NCBI GenBank assembly: GCA_943737045.1
Contig: CALSFV010000115.1
Coordinates: 124,001-188,000 of the forward strand
Source: Parapristionchus giblindavisi
Taxonomy: Eukaryota > Nematoda > Chromadorea > Rhabditida > Diplogasteridae
DNA: 64,000 nt
Reading direction: 5' to 3'
Position 1 is the stretch's first letter. The number at the start of each line of letters is the position of its first letter. The notes beneath the pieces are model-generated. The model saw only the letters and a program-made list of their open reading frames with translations. It was not told where the DNA came from and did no database searches. Shown here piece by piece: positions 33,901 through 43,661 of this stretch. Both the position numbers and the translations under genes were made by a program.

Positions 33901-36900
33901 AAATTTGAGTGAGATATGACTACCCAAAGTGGTAGATCAAAAAGTCGATAAAAATGCAAATTTGGCGAAAACAAGTGGTTAGCCCTTCTCCTTTCCCTCA
34001 TTATGATAAATGAACCAAGTATCAGCCAAATCGGAGGAAAATTTTTTAAAACGGTCGCAAAAGGGTCTCATTTTCCTACATTTTTACAGGAGATCCGTGT
34101 TATAAGATCATTGGTGAAGTCTAAAAATTCTGGCGTGCAATAGCCGAGCCAGAAAATGGGTCCAAAGTTTGGCCAAATTTGCAGAAACTCTGCCTGTAAA
34201 CGATTTTTCGCTAAGATACCCAAGATACTGGCCACTATACCACCGCTCCACTTGATATCTTCACTCAGGGAACAAAACATGCATCGAAAAATCGTTTACA
34301 GGCGGAATTTCTGCAAATGTGACCAAACTTTGGATCCATTTTCTGGCTCGGCTATTGCATGCCAGAATTTTTAGACTTCACCAATGATCTTATAACACGT
34401 TCAGCTATGTCTATGCAAATTTTCATCCAGTTTGCTTTCCGCGAGCTGACAAGGGAATCCTTTCACCTCGCGGAAACCAATCCAGGTGAAAATTTGCACA
34501 GGCATTGTTGAAGACGATAGAAAATGATATGTGAAGTCGAAAAATGCAGCAGGGCAATACCCGAGCCGCAGCATCTATCCAAACTTGGTCAAACTTGGCG
34601 CGCATTCGCCGCCAGAAATCTGAATTCCTCGTCCCTATCTCTGAAGAAAGGTATCAACTTGATTGGTGAACGGAGTGGAAAGTGGCTCGTGCATTAAAGA
34701 CAAAAGATTCCGAAAAGATAACATCAACGCGATTGTACGAAGAAACTGTGCCACCAATAAGGTCTCTTTGCTTCAGAATGCGGCGAATGCGCGCTAAGTT
34801 TGACCAAGTTTGGATAGATGCTGCGGCTCGGGTATTGCCCTGCTGCATTTTTCGACTTCACATATCATTTTCTATCGTCTTCAACAATGCCTGTGCAAAT
34901 TTTCATCTGGATTGGTTTCCGCGAGCGGAAAGGATTCCCTTGTGAGATAGTTCCCTTGTGAGAGATAGCGCGCAGAACTACCACATTATTGCACGGTAAT
35001 TGCATGGCCATTACACGACAATTTCGTTGAAAAAAATGCACAAACTTTGAATTTTTTTAAGTCCAGGATTTTGCCGTTCAGAATTTTTTAAGCACACCTT
35101 CTTAATCTACAGAGAAAGGGCTTTCTAATAAGCTATGAACCGTCGCGTTTCGCCGAATTAAGGCGAATGAGACTCCTTGTAAAAATTATACTTCATCCTA
35201 ATATTAACCTATAATAGTATGGATAAATATTAATTCTAGGTATCATTTGGAGATCTAGATGATGAATGGTGGAATGGAGGAGATAATGATTATGATGGAG
35301 GAGAAGCATCTGGTAGATGGAGTTCAAGATTTAGGGGATGGGGAGGTGAAGGATCAAATAATAGATTTAGTCAATCATCTATTCCATTCAATGGATTAAC
35401 TCAATCAAAGATTAATCCTTTAAATGAACCAAATATCTCTTCTTTCTCTTCTCACAATGATCCTTCATCTATGACCAATTCAATGATTCCATCATCTATC
35501 AATAATAATAATCCATCATTATCATTTCCAATAAATGGAGGATCTCCTATTCATAATGAACCATCATTAAATGAACATACTCATGGAGGAGATATCATCA
35601 ATCAAACACCTAATCTTAATACTCATGAGATATTCAATCAAAGATTCAATAATGGTCAAGATGGACGATTCAATAGACCATCAGGACGATTCAACTATGA
35701 TAATAGAGGATTGAATGATGGATCATTCAATATAAGAGGATTACCTAATAGAGATCCATCAAACTTTCATAATGAGAATATCTTTGGAAATAGATTCATG
35801 AATAGAGGAGTATTTAAAACGCACTATCCCTAACAGCGGAGGGGTAGCAACAGGGGGAGGGCACAAAATTTCAAAATCATCCTAGAACATTCATATTTGG
35901 TGGTTAGAGTCCCTAGGGGTGGGATACACTTCAGCCAAAAAATTGGCTCGAATTATCGATTTTTGATCTACCAAAAGTGAAAATTTCAAATTGATTTTTT
36001 CGAATCGTGTCATATATCATTCGAAAGAGCGTTGAAAGATATGTAAATGTGACAAGTTTCAAAAGATTTCGTTCATTGGTTTTTGAGAAAAATCCGATTT
36101 TTCGTAAAAAAGCCAGACTCTTGTCCTTTCGTTAAATAGCAGACAACATTCCCATCATTTGTAGGTTCTGGGCAGTTGATATATTATGTAAAAAGAGATG
36201 GGCTATCCGAATATCACAACTATTTTTACCATCTCCGTTACGGAATATGACATATTGGCAATAAACCAGCGTTTTTTAGCGTTGCAATCGTCGACGAGGG
36301 TTCGAATCCTGCCACGGGTGAAAACTTTTGCAAACTTTTTTTCAATTATTTTTCTGCTTTTAATCATCAATTTCTTTCATGTTGTTTCTAATGGAAGTGA
36401 CCATAAGATCATCATCAGATATCAACGCCTCATCATCAATTGCATCAACTTCGTTCGTATCCAATTCAATCAACAATTTCATCCATTGTATATCGAAATT
36501 TAGTTCATCTTTATCCTCATCGATTGTAGAATGTTTTGCTCTGATTCCACTTTGCTTTCTTTTTTTTGTCAATGTTAGCAGTTCTACAACCGATGAGGAT
36601 AAAGATGAACTAAATTTCGGTACAGAATGGAGGAAATTGTTGATTGAATTGGATACGAACGAACTTGATGCAATTAATGATGGGGCGTTGATATCTGATG
36701 ATGATCTTATGGTCACTTCCATTAGAAATAACGTGAATGAAATTTTCAACATGGAAGAAACGATTGAATTGATGGATGGAGAACTTACCGATGTTAATTC
36801 TGTTGTGGAAGATGATTAAAATGACAACGATGTGATAAAAATGTTTAAAAATGGCTACTTCCATTTTCAGAATATTGCATTTTAGACATTGCTCGATCTG

Positions 36901-39900
36901 AAAATCACTTAAAGCAGTCCTAAACACCGAAAAAAGATGATTAAAAGCAAAAAAATAATTGAAAAAAGTTTGCAAAAGTTTTCACCCGTGGCAGGATTCG
37001 AACCCTCGTCGACGATTGCAACGCTAAAAAAACGCTGGTTTATTGACAATATGTCATATTCCGTATCGGAGATGGTAAAAATAGTTGTGATATTCGGATA
37101 GCCCATCTCTTTTTACATAATATATCAACTGCCCAGAGCCTACAAATGATGGGAATGTTGTCTGCTATTTAACGAAAGGACAAGAGTCTGGCTTTTTTAC
37201 GAAAAATCGGATTTTTCTCAAAAACCAATGAACGAAATCTTTTGAAACTTGTCAGATTTACATATCTTTAAACGCTCTTTCGAATGATATATGACACGAT
37301 TCGAAAAAATCAATTTGAAATTTGCTTGTTCCGCAAATGCCCACGCCCCGCCCCCTCCATCCTAGCACTCTGTACTCTCTCATATCTCAATGCTCTCTCG
37401 CCCTCTCTCACTATGCACTGCGCATACTCTCATATCTCGTATACTCTCTCATATCTCAACGCTTTCTCGCACTCTCTCGCTCTTGATTAACTAATGGTGA
37501 CCCAAGAACATGCTATAACTGCAATGGTTGTATGAATTAATTTATTAAGAGTAGTGCAAGGATGAGCTAATCGGTGATGAATAAAGAATCGGCTAATTGG
37601 TATGGAATAAAAAAATGAAATCATCGGTAATATGTGAAGAACAAAGTAATCGGTTTGAATGAAGGAATAGGCAAATCGGTAGTTAATGAAAGAAATAGGC
37701 TAATCCGTAATGTAATTAATGAAGGAAAAATCATTTACCGATTTGCCTATTCTTTTCATTAACTACCGATTTGCCTATTCTTTTTAGTCGTTTACCGATT
37801 TGCCTATTCTATTCATTAACTACTGATTAGCCTATTCCTTCATTCATTACCGATTACTTTGTTCTTCACTTCCTAACAATGAGTTCATCTTTTATTCCAT
37901 ACCAAGTAGCCGATTCTTTATTCATCACCGATTAGCTCATCCTTGCACTACTCTTAATAAATTAATTCATACAACCATTGCAGTTATAGCATGTTCAAGT
38001 AAGACCACAGACAGTCAGAATCGGATCAGACACGCAGAGGATATAAGAGAGGAGAGAGCTAGAGAGCGAGAGTGAGCGAGAGAGTGTGTCCCACCTAGAG
38101 AGTGCGCATGCCAGGATTGTGGTTTGTACGCCCCCTATAAATAACCCTCTTCCTCCTCATTCTTCGCCTCTGATTCATCAGTTGCGCCTCTCTCCTTCGA
38201 GAGAATTTTTGCTTGGGGAAGGGACTTCGCGATGGAGTCCCTTCCCTGCCCCGGACTTCTCCATCTCCTTGGAGAAGTCGCCGAGCAGGAGCCGGCTGGG
38301 GCGTCCCCCCCCCCTCCCAGGGCCTCTCCCTGGAAAGGGGGCGGGGCTTAAAGGGGGCGTGGCAAGTGTGGGCATTTGCGGAACAAGCGCCGAAATTTTC
38401 ACTTTTGGTAGATCAAAAATCGATAATTCGAGCCAATTTTTTGGCTGAAGTGTATCCCACCCCTAGGGACTCTAACCACCAAATATGAATGGTCTAGGAT
38501 TATTTTGAAACTTTGTGCCCTCACCCCTCCGCCCTTACAGAGAGCGCGTTTCGATACATTGCCCCTTAATTGATACATTGCCCCTTAATTGATACATTGC
38601 CCCTTAATCGATACATTGCCCCTTAATTGATACATTGCCCCTTAATTGATACATTGCCCCTTAATTTGCTTGTTCATAAATGTGAATCTATCGGTATCAC
38701 TGGATGTCTTCTCAAATGGATTAGCTCCTTCCTTCATAATCGCACCCAATCAGTTATAGTAGGTGATACATGTCTAACCCTTTCAATGTTATTAGTGGAG
38801 TCCCTCAAGGATCATCTCTTCTCTGTCAATAACCCTATCGCCTTGCAAACTGCATTAGATTCAATTCATGCATGGAGTACCCAGTGGGGACTCACAATGT
38901 CACGCACGAAATCAGTCATAATGTGCATGGGCCCGAATCACCCCCCATTCAATTTTTCGATCAACAATACCTTTCTACCCTGCGTCACTGAGATCAAAGA
39001 TCTCGGTGTCACATATTCAAATACTTTGGATTTCACTGTACATATTAGCAACATAGTGAAAAAAGCTAAAGCTCGCTCCTGCTACATCCTCCGTTCTTTC
39101 ACTTCAAAAAGCCCAGTTGTCTATTCCCGTCTATTTTGCACTTATGTCCGTCCACTGCTCGAATACTGTTCTGAAGTGTGGAACCCCATGTCGTCGTCTT
39201 TGAATGCCCTAATTGAATCAGTACTTATCAGATACTCCAGATTGGTATGTAAACGCTGTCGTCTACCGAACACCTCGTATGAGGATCGTCTACGAGCCTT
39301 GGACCTCCCTACTTTAGAAACCCGTAGAACAATTATTGATCTTACTGTAACGTTCAAGATCATTCATAATTTTATTGATATTGACCCCCGTAGCATCTTT
39401 ATATTTTCCAACACTTTGAATTTTACTCGAGGTCATCAACTTAGAATTTGTATGAACCCTTCATCTAGTACACGCTATCTAACATTTTTCTCAAATCGTG
39501 TTGTCCGAAAATGGAATAATTTAGATCGAACTATTGTCACATCAATCTCTCCTCAAGTGTTTAGTAATTCTATAAAGGTTGCAATCCAGTAATTGCACCT
39601 ATATCGTCGCTACTTCTTGTTTTAATATGTATTTTAATTGTTTATGAAAAAATCCCTCGTCTCTTTTCTCCAAGATGCGATAAATATATTATTATTTAAT
39701 AGAAGAAGAGGAGGAAATGATTATGATGATTATGATAATGGAATGAATAATGAAAGAAGAGGATCAGATTATTATGAAGATGTATAAGAAGGAAGAGGAG
39801 AAGGAAGAGGAGGAGAGGAAAGAGGAGAAGAAGGAAGAGGATGGGATGGAAGAGGAGGAGAAGGAAGAGGATGGGATGGAAGAGGAGGAGAAGAAAGAGG

Positions 39901-42900
39901 AGGAGAAGGAAGAGGATGGGATGGAAGAGGATGGGATGGAAGAGGAGGAGAAGAAAGAGGAGGAGAAGGAAGAGGATGGGATGGAAGAGGAGGAGAAGGA
40001 AGAGGATGGGATGGAAGAGGAGGAGAAGAAAGAGGAGGAGAAGGAAGAGGATGGGATGGAAGAGGAGGAGAAGGAAGAGGATGGGATGGAAGAGGAGGAG
40101 AAGAAAGAGGAGGAGAAGGAAGAGGATGGGATGGAAGAGGAGGAGAAGGAAGAGGATGGGATGGAAGAGGAGGAGAAGAAAGAGGAGGAGAAGGAAGAGG
40201 ATGGGATGGAAGAGGAGAAGGAAGAGGAGGAGAAGAAGGAGGATGGGGTAGAAGAAGAGGAGGATGGGGAATGAATAGATCGAATAGACAAAGATGGACA
40301 TTTGGATATAATGGTCAATTGAATCAAGGAAATGAAAGAGGATATGATGATGATGAATGGAATGGTCAAGGATCAAATGGAGAAGGATTTGTTAATGATC
40401 AATGGAATAATCTAGGAGGAAATAGATGGAATTTTCAGGGAAGAGGAATATCGTGGAACTAAGTACATTTATTATTGTTCAATTGTCTTTCCATAGTGTG
40501 CATTCCACATAATACTTCATAATAAATGAATATTATTATAAATGTGATTGACTTACGCAGCAATAAATGATCTAAGATCAGCAACAGTAGCAGTTGTATT
40601 TAATTTAACAACTAGACGATTACCATCCGGTAAACGAATCTATAATTAATACATGAGACCACACTTTCAATTAACCAATCTCTTCGTCGTATTCATAGGT
40701 CGAATAGCTAGGTCATCGGTTTTCAAAATCCGGTCAGGTTTTTCGATTTTTTTGCAAATTTTGGCTCAAAATCCGGTCAGGCTTGGTACTTTATAACCTA
40801 CTTTTCGACCTATGGTCGTATTGTATAGTTAGAGAGACATCATATAAAGTTACGTTCCACTTTCAATATCTATTTAATGATCAAAAGCTCTTTTACGATA
40901 TTGAATAAGTCAAATGAATTAACCTGAACTTGAGTAATGGGAATAGATGAATCAATAGTAATGGAGGATTGAGCATCTGCTGCCAGCTTTGCTGCTTCTT
41001 AACACAATTATATTAGTATACAAACGTATGTTCACTTATTTAAAGGGAGAGAAACTTATGTCAAATACAGTAATCTAATCAACAGCCAGAAATAAATTTT
41101 GTGGCGCGAATTATAAAAATTTCAACAATTTTGAGGGCTTTCATTGTTTTCCAATTATTTGTAGAGTATTCTAAAAATAGAATAACTAAATAAAAATTCG
41201 TTGAAAAAAATGCCAAACGTGGAAACATAAGTTCATGATAAATTGCGTGGGTGAAAATACTTTTGTAATTAAAATCGTCATTTAAAATGTGGCTCAGTGA
41301 TAATTTGAAATAAGGACTCGTTAAGTTTAATTTTCGCAGCATTTTCGGCTTAAAGTCCTCAAAAAGAATCATACAATGTTTGTTTCAGTAGCAGGGCTGG
41401 GCGTCAAATGAAAATTTTACGGATTCGTCAAAACGTCAATTTGACGGTTAGGAAATCCGTCAAATCCGTCAAAATCTTGTAAATGCCTCTTGCTCAATTC
41501 AAAATCATCTTTTACCAAGGGTTTTCAACTGAGAGCAACAAAAAAGCACAACGATATAACATAAACATCGATTCGTAGTTAATTACTCAATTTCATAAAA
41601 AAATTTTATGTTCTTATTACATGACGAAAAGCGATTGTGTTCATTACTGAACACATTTACCGTACTTCATTTATCGAGAAAAATAAAGAGATGGTAGTTG
41701 AAAATATAAAAATTTAAAAATTACATATTTTTATTGATTATTCTCGCCCATTTCAGCTTTTATTATCGCTTTATTTTTTGACGGATTTGACGGATAAAAT
41801 TTGACGGCTTTCGACAAAAAATAATTTGACTTACGGATACCGTCAATCCGTCAAATCGTCAAACGTCAAATCCCAGGCCTGTTCAGTAGCACACTTTATA
41901 AATGACAACTTATTAGTTTTTTTTTTCGTTAAACAACGAGTTTAAACGATTTTAAAGTGTCTAAAACCATCTTTTTTTAGCCAAAATAGAGCATTTTCGG
42001 TCATTTCCACATAAACTTCAGAATAGTATTTTAGTGAATGTTCGAAGGTCTTAGCAGTCAAATATCTATGTATATTCTTAAATGGATATATTTACCTTCT
42101 TTAGATGGAGGTGCAACAGGAATATTACCAGTAACAACTTCAGGTACAACAGCACCTAATCTACTTCCAGAACCTCCGAATAGTACTACCTCAAAACATG
42201 GAATATTAATACATAAGTATAAAAGACTCAAAATACCTTAGGAACTGTAGGTGCTTCATATTCACCAGCCTTTCTTTGCATCTTTAGATCAATAAACATT
42301 CCAGGATGAGCCAACGAAAGCTCTCCAGGAATTCTACTACAATTAATACTTTTAAATTAATTTGAATGACCAAATAACAAACCCTCTAGCGATGTCACTG
42401 AGAAACGATGCATTCGAAGGATCATCGAAAGACCTTAAACGATTCATTAGTTCAATTGCCTCATTTGATAAATTGATTAGTTCATGGATTATTAAAATTA
42501 GAGAATTTGGGAAAATTAGCACGAAAATTGAAATTTATAAGTAGTTCATACATTATATGGCGCTAAGTTTGTCCAAAATGCCCCTGGGAATTTGATGTAC
42601 TATGTTACCCAAATTCTGGGACAATTCTTTATGAGAGTAATACAAAGTATACCTCAAGGGTCCATCATTAATCGTAAATCCATTCTCGTAAGCAGTCATG
42701 GTAACAGCAACAGTTGTTGGCTAAACAATCAAATCATACAATTCACAATTTGAGGATCGACCCTATATCATACATTTTTGTTCAGCTCACATTTTCACAA
42801 ACTACAAACTGACCAGAACGTGATATAAACTGACGTGATTTCGCTAAAAACATTTTTATTCGCTTTTTTCTCTCCTCTTGGTCGCCGAAACCCGCAAGCG

Positions 42901-43661
42901 AGCCATTTCAAAAAAATAAATGCCAACCAATATATGAACTGAACCGTACCCAGAATATATGAAGTGAATTACCTCTGCTTGTTCTGCACCAGATGCATCC
43001 ACTCTCTCGGAACCTCCAACATTATCTCCAAGACGATATCCACTCCCAGTAAAACGATTCACGCGGACGGAAGCACTGCTCTCCTAGATATATAGATATA
43101 TTATTTGGAACACACATTTTCCTATATCCTACCCTCACAGTGTGAGGATTGACCCACTATATACGGCTCATTTTCAGGATCTACCCACTATATAAGGCTC
43201 ATTTTTTATGCGAAATATTAAAATTTAAGTCGACCCACCATATTTTAAAAAAACTACCCACTACATGAAACAAAACTGTGAGGGCGCCGAAAATGTATGA
43301 TTTTGAGTGAAACTTGTAAAAGATTTATACCTCAGATGGTTCAACTTCCGCTCCTGCATTTCTGGCAGCTTCGAATAGTCGATCGGTTACATTATTTCCA
43401 TCACGATTTCCGCGAGGGCCCATTACCTGGGAAGGAATAAAACGTTTGACAATCATAGTTTAATAAGTATGTGTACCTGCTGGCCACTATGCTCACTTCC
43501 ACCAACATAGAACGGTTGATCTTCTCCATCCGATTCCTTACCAGAATCATTACCCTTACCTCCACTTACATCCTTCAAGGTAGCAAACCTGAATAGAGGA
43601 AACAATAAGGTTTCCAAAAGGAAAATAAATCAAGTTTTTGAATAGCTCACTTCTTGCTCAT
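30923..43661 (-). CDS. NSFL1C: p47/UBXN2-type p97 cofactor (SEP and UBX domains)
   Basis: Adaptor of the p97/VCP ATPase in membrane fusion and ubiquitin-dependent pathways. Exons in order: 43651-43661, 43477-43588, 43331-43426, 42973-43083, 42653-42720, 42383-42433, 42237-42336, 42096-42189, 40924-40994, 40557-40639, 30923-31055; every phase closes (309 residues). The N terminus MSKKFATLKDV and [17 protein letters not shown] match the p47 middle region, so the N-terminal UBA domain of p47 is absent, as in the p37/UBXN2B form. The SEP domain is exons 5-7 ([32 protein letters not shown]). The UBX domain is exons 9-11 ([14 protein letters not shown]...[10 protein letters not shown], then [13 protein letters not shown] and LLNSVVIVK). 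The last intron is 9.5 kb and contains other ORFs and stacked transposons. Confidence 0.92.
31407..31637 (-). pseudogene. Half of a linker-histone (H15) domain plus acidic tail
   Basis: After an acceptor (ATTGCAG at 31638-31644 on the minus strand) the frame reads [20 protein letters not shown] then [12 protein letters not shown], the C-terminal half of an H1/H5 globular domain with the usual KGTGASGSF-like wing. A SESAKAPK basic stretch and an Asp-rich tail follow to a stop. The first part is markedly GC-richer than its surroundings. No exon with the N-terminal half of the domain was found upstream; a 3.4 kb transposon stack starts 125 bp away and may have displaced or destroyed it. It is either a 3' exon of a nested gene in the p47 intron or a gene remnant. 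Confidence 0.5.
33105..33407 (-). CDS. Acidic ORF in centre of element X
   Basis: A 100-codon frame lying between the arms of X: it begins [19 protein letters not shown], has a basic RSRRRR patch, then an Asp/Glu-rich stretch ([19 protein letters not shown]) and a tail with [19 protein letters not shown]. Upstream the coding-like sequence continues in another frame ([14 protein letters not shown]), implying a frameshift. It could be a decayed transposase C terminus or a captured host exon. No catalytic motif is visible, so no function is assigned. Confidence 0.35.
   Translation of the reverse strand: MKERADILPAERMTHEQIKNHKLDTNGVRSRRRRALLDDLLMDLDEDEIQIEEEVDVEEDDREITADAVYDYLHSDLKEYFDDPDIFFDHSQSNIGNTDD
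34450..34942. mobile_element. Element Y: CAAGGGAA-ended, inserted in X
   Basis: Starts CAAGGGAATCCTTTCACCTC and ends with its near complement GGAAAGGATTCCCTTG. TGA is duplicated at 34447-34449 and 34943-34945. Removing Y plus one TGA restores the right end of X as the complement of its left end. It is a foldback with 200-bp arms and no ORF of note. Confidence 0.85.
36379..36819 (+). CDS. Acidic ORF in centre of FB3
   Basis: An open frame of 146 codons whose second half reads [20 protein letters not shown], then an acidic tail ending in [13 protein letters not shown]. The first half is the mirror image of the same segment, so the part from about 36580 is the meaningful one, and the opposite strand (36752 back to 36480) encodes a diverged second copy. 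Protein-level conservation between the mirrored copies hints that the segment was once coding. No family recognised. Confidence 0.3.
   Translation: MLFLMEVTIRSSSDINASSSIASTSFVSNSINNFIHCISKFSSSLSSSIVECFALIPLCFLFFVNVSSSTTDEDKDELNFGTEWRKLLIELDTNELDAINDGALISDDDLMVTSIRNNVNEIFNMEETIELMDGELTDVNSVVEDD
37324..38390. mobile_element. Foldback nested in right arm of FB3
   Basis: Ends GCTTGTTCCGCAAATGCCCA / TGGGCATTTGCGGAACAAGC, flanked by TGAAATTT on the left and CGAAATTT on the right, an 8-bp duplication with one mismatch. The intact left arm of FB3 (TCAAATTGATTTT region near 35990) serves as the empty site. Its interior is CT-rich then GC-rich and contains a further palindrome (37506-37995) with AATCGGTAAT-type 25-bp tandem units. 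Confidence 0.8.
37506..37995. mobile_element. Innermost palindrome with tandem units
   Basis: AGAACATGCTATAACTGCAA and its complement at the two ends enclose imperfect tandem repeats of CGATTTGCCTATTC-type units (about 25-30 bp), themselves arranged as mirror halves. Third layer of the nest. Confidence 0.65.
38551..38665. repeat. 19-20-bp tandem repeat, TTGATACATTGCCCCTTAA
   Basis: Six copies of GATACATTGCCCCTTAAT-type units between FB3 and the reverse-transcriptase fragment, possibly the variable 5' end of the truncated LINE. Confidence 0.85.
38666..39692 (+). mobile_element. 5'-truncated, frameshifted LINE reverse-transcriptase fragment
   Basis: Encodes the C-terminal part of a jockey/CR1-type non-LTR polymerase: [19 protein letters not shown], then in another frame ISGVPQGSS at about 38791-38817, then [35 protein letters not shown] and [17 protein letters not shown] to a TAA at 39590-39592. 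The catalytic YADD region between PQGSS and the downstream segment is deleted and the frame shifts, so it is dead. The 3' tail ends in GATAAATATATTATTATTTAAT, after which the RGG-type ORF resumes. Confidence 0.85.
39788..40260 (+). repeat. Coding-phase minisatellite [11 protein letters not shown]
   Basis: Imperfect units of GGAAGAGGATGGGATGGAAG and GAGGAGAAGAAAGAGGAGAA, all with lengths divisible by three in the frame of the RGG-type ORF. The other two plus frames are also open here but contain unlikely Glu- or Arg/Lys-only products. Confidence 0.8.
40694..40814. mobile_element. 121-bp CATA...TATG MITE with 8-bp TSD
   Basis: Starts CATAGGTCGAATAGC and ends TTTTCGACCTATG; GTCGTATT is duplicated exactly at 40686-40693 and 40815-40822. 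It contains a repeated AAAATCCGGTCAGG. It lies in intron 9 of p47. Confidence 0.85.
41392..41881. mobile_element. 490-bp hAT-like MITE with GTCAAA clusters
   Basis: Ends CAGGGCTGGG / CCCAGGCCTG, the common hAT-type terminus, and the octamer TTCAGTAG is duplicated exactly (41384-41391, 41882-41889). Both subterminal regions contain clustered CCGTCAAA/TTTGACGG motifs, the expected form of transposase-binding arrays. Located in p47 intron 8. CAGGGTTGGGC-like fragments of the same type are at 9892 and 18084. Confidence 0.85.
42766..43290. mobile_element. Degraded CATACATTTT-type MITEs in p47 introns 3-4
   Basis: CATACATTTTTGTTCAGCTC at 42768 aligns with the inverted right end of the element at 45405-45596, and GAAAATGTATG at 43268 looks like another end. 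Between 43132 and 43280, CCTCACAGT and ACTGTGAGG form a separate inverted repeat around CCCACTATAT units. Limits are uncertain, and p47 exon 4 lies between them. Confidence 0.4.

Larger units (their letters stand above)
32424..34958. mobile_element. Element X: CAAGGGAA-ended, inserted in Z
   Basis: Starts CAAGGGAACTATCTCAGCTC and ends with its complement once the inserted element Y is removed. TGA flanks both sides (32421-32423, 34959-34961). Without Y it is about 2.04 kb, with long inverted arms and a central region holding an acidic open frame on the minus strand. Ends and TNA duplication match the element at 8523-8851. Confidence 0.83.
31762..35179. mobile_element. Element Z: foldback with paired tRNA-like modules, interrupted by X
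   Basis: Ends CAAGGAGTCTCATTCGCC / GGCGAATGAGACTCCTTG with TAA on both sides (31759-31761, 35180-35182). Excluding the insert X (32424-34958), Z is a palindrome of about 880 bp. Its arms each carry a tRNA-like module in mirror orientation (31985-32052 plus, 32340-32413 minus) with B boxes GGTTCGATCCC and its diverged mirror. Sequence outside X on the right, CCACTAGCTC then GAGATAGCGCGC, matches the left arm GCGCGCTATCTCTC...GAGCTAGTGG, showing where X split it. Confidence 0.85.
35815..38553. mobile_element. Foldback element FB3 with mirrored tRNA-like modules
   Basis: Left arm 35815-36355 is repeated inverted as 36965-37323 plus 38391-38553; the right arm is split by another foldback. Each arm carries a tRNA-like module with B box GGTTCGAATCC (36300-36310 plus; mirror at 36993-37003). 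The centre (36360-36960) holds two mirror copies of an acidic coding-like segment ([11 protein letters not shown]...LLIELDTNE...[15 protein letters not shown]), the longer of which continues to a stop at 36819. Outer target duplication is not clear. Confidence 0.75.
35240..40462 (+). pseudogene. Disordered RGG/GRGWDG-repeat ORF split by transposons
   Basis: Left part 35240-35809 follows an acceptor (TTCTAG) and reads an Asn/Ser/Gly/Asp-rich, low-complexity sequence with [13 protein letters not shown] and [14 protein letters not shown]. Right part, from 39701, continues in the same frame with [20 protein letters not shown], then after a TAA at 39785 a run of [11 protein letters not shown] repeats (39788-40260) and an end [11 protein letters not shown] before a stop at 40460-40462. 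Composition is that of RGG-type RNA-binding or secreted disordered proteins; I do not recognise a family. A foldback plus LINE block of 3.9 kb separates the halves. Using GTATTT at 35810 and the AG at 39702 as an intron breaks phase by one base. The first exon was not found. It is antisense to, and inside, the last p47 intron. Confidence 0.45.
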
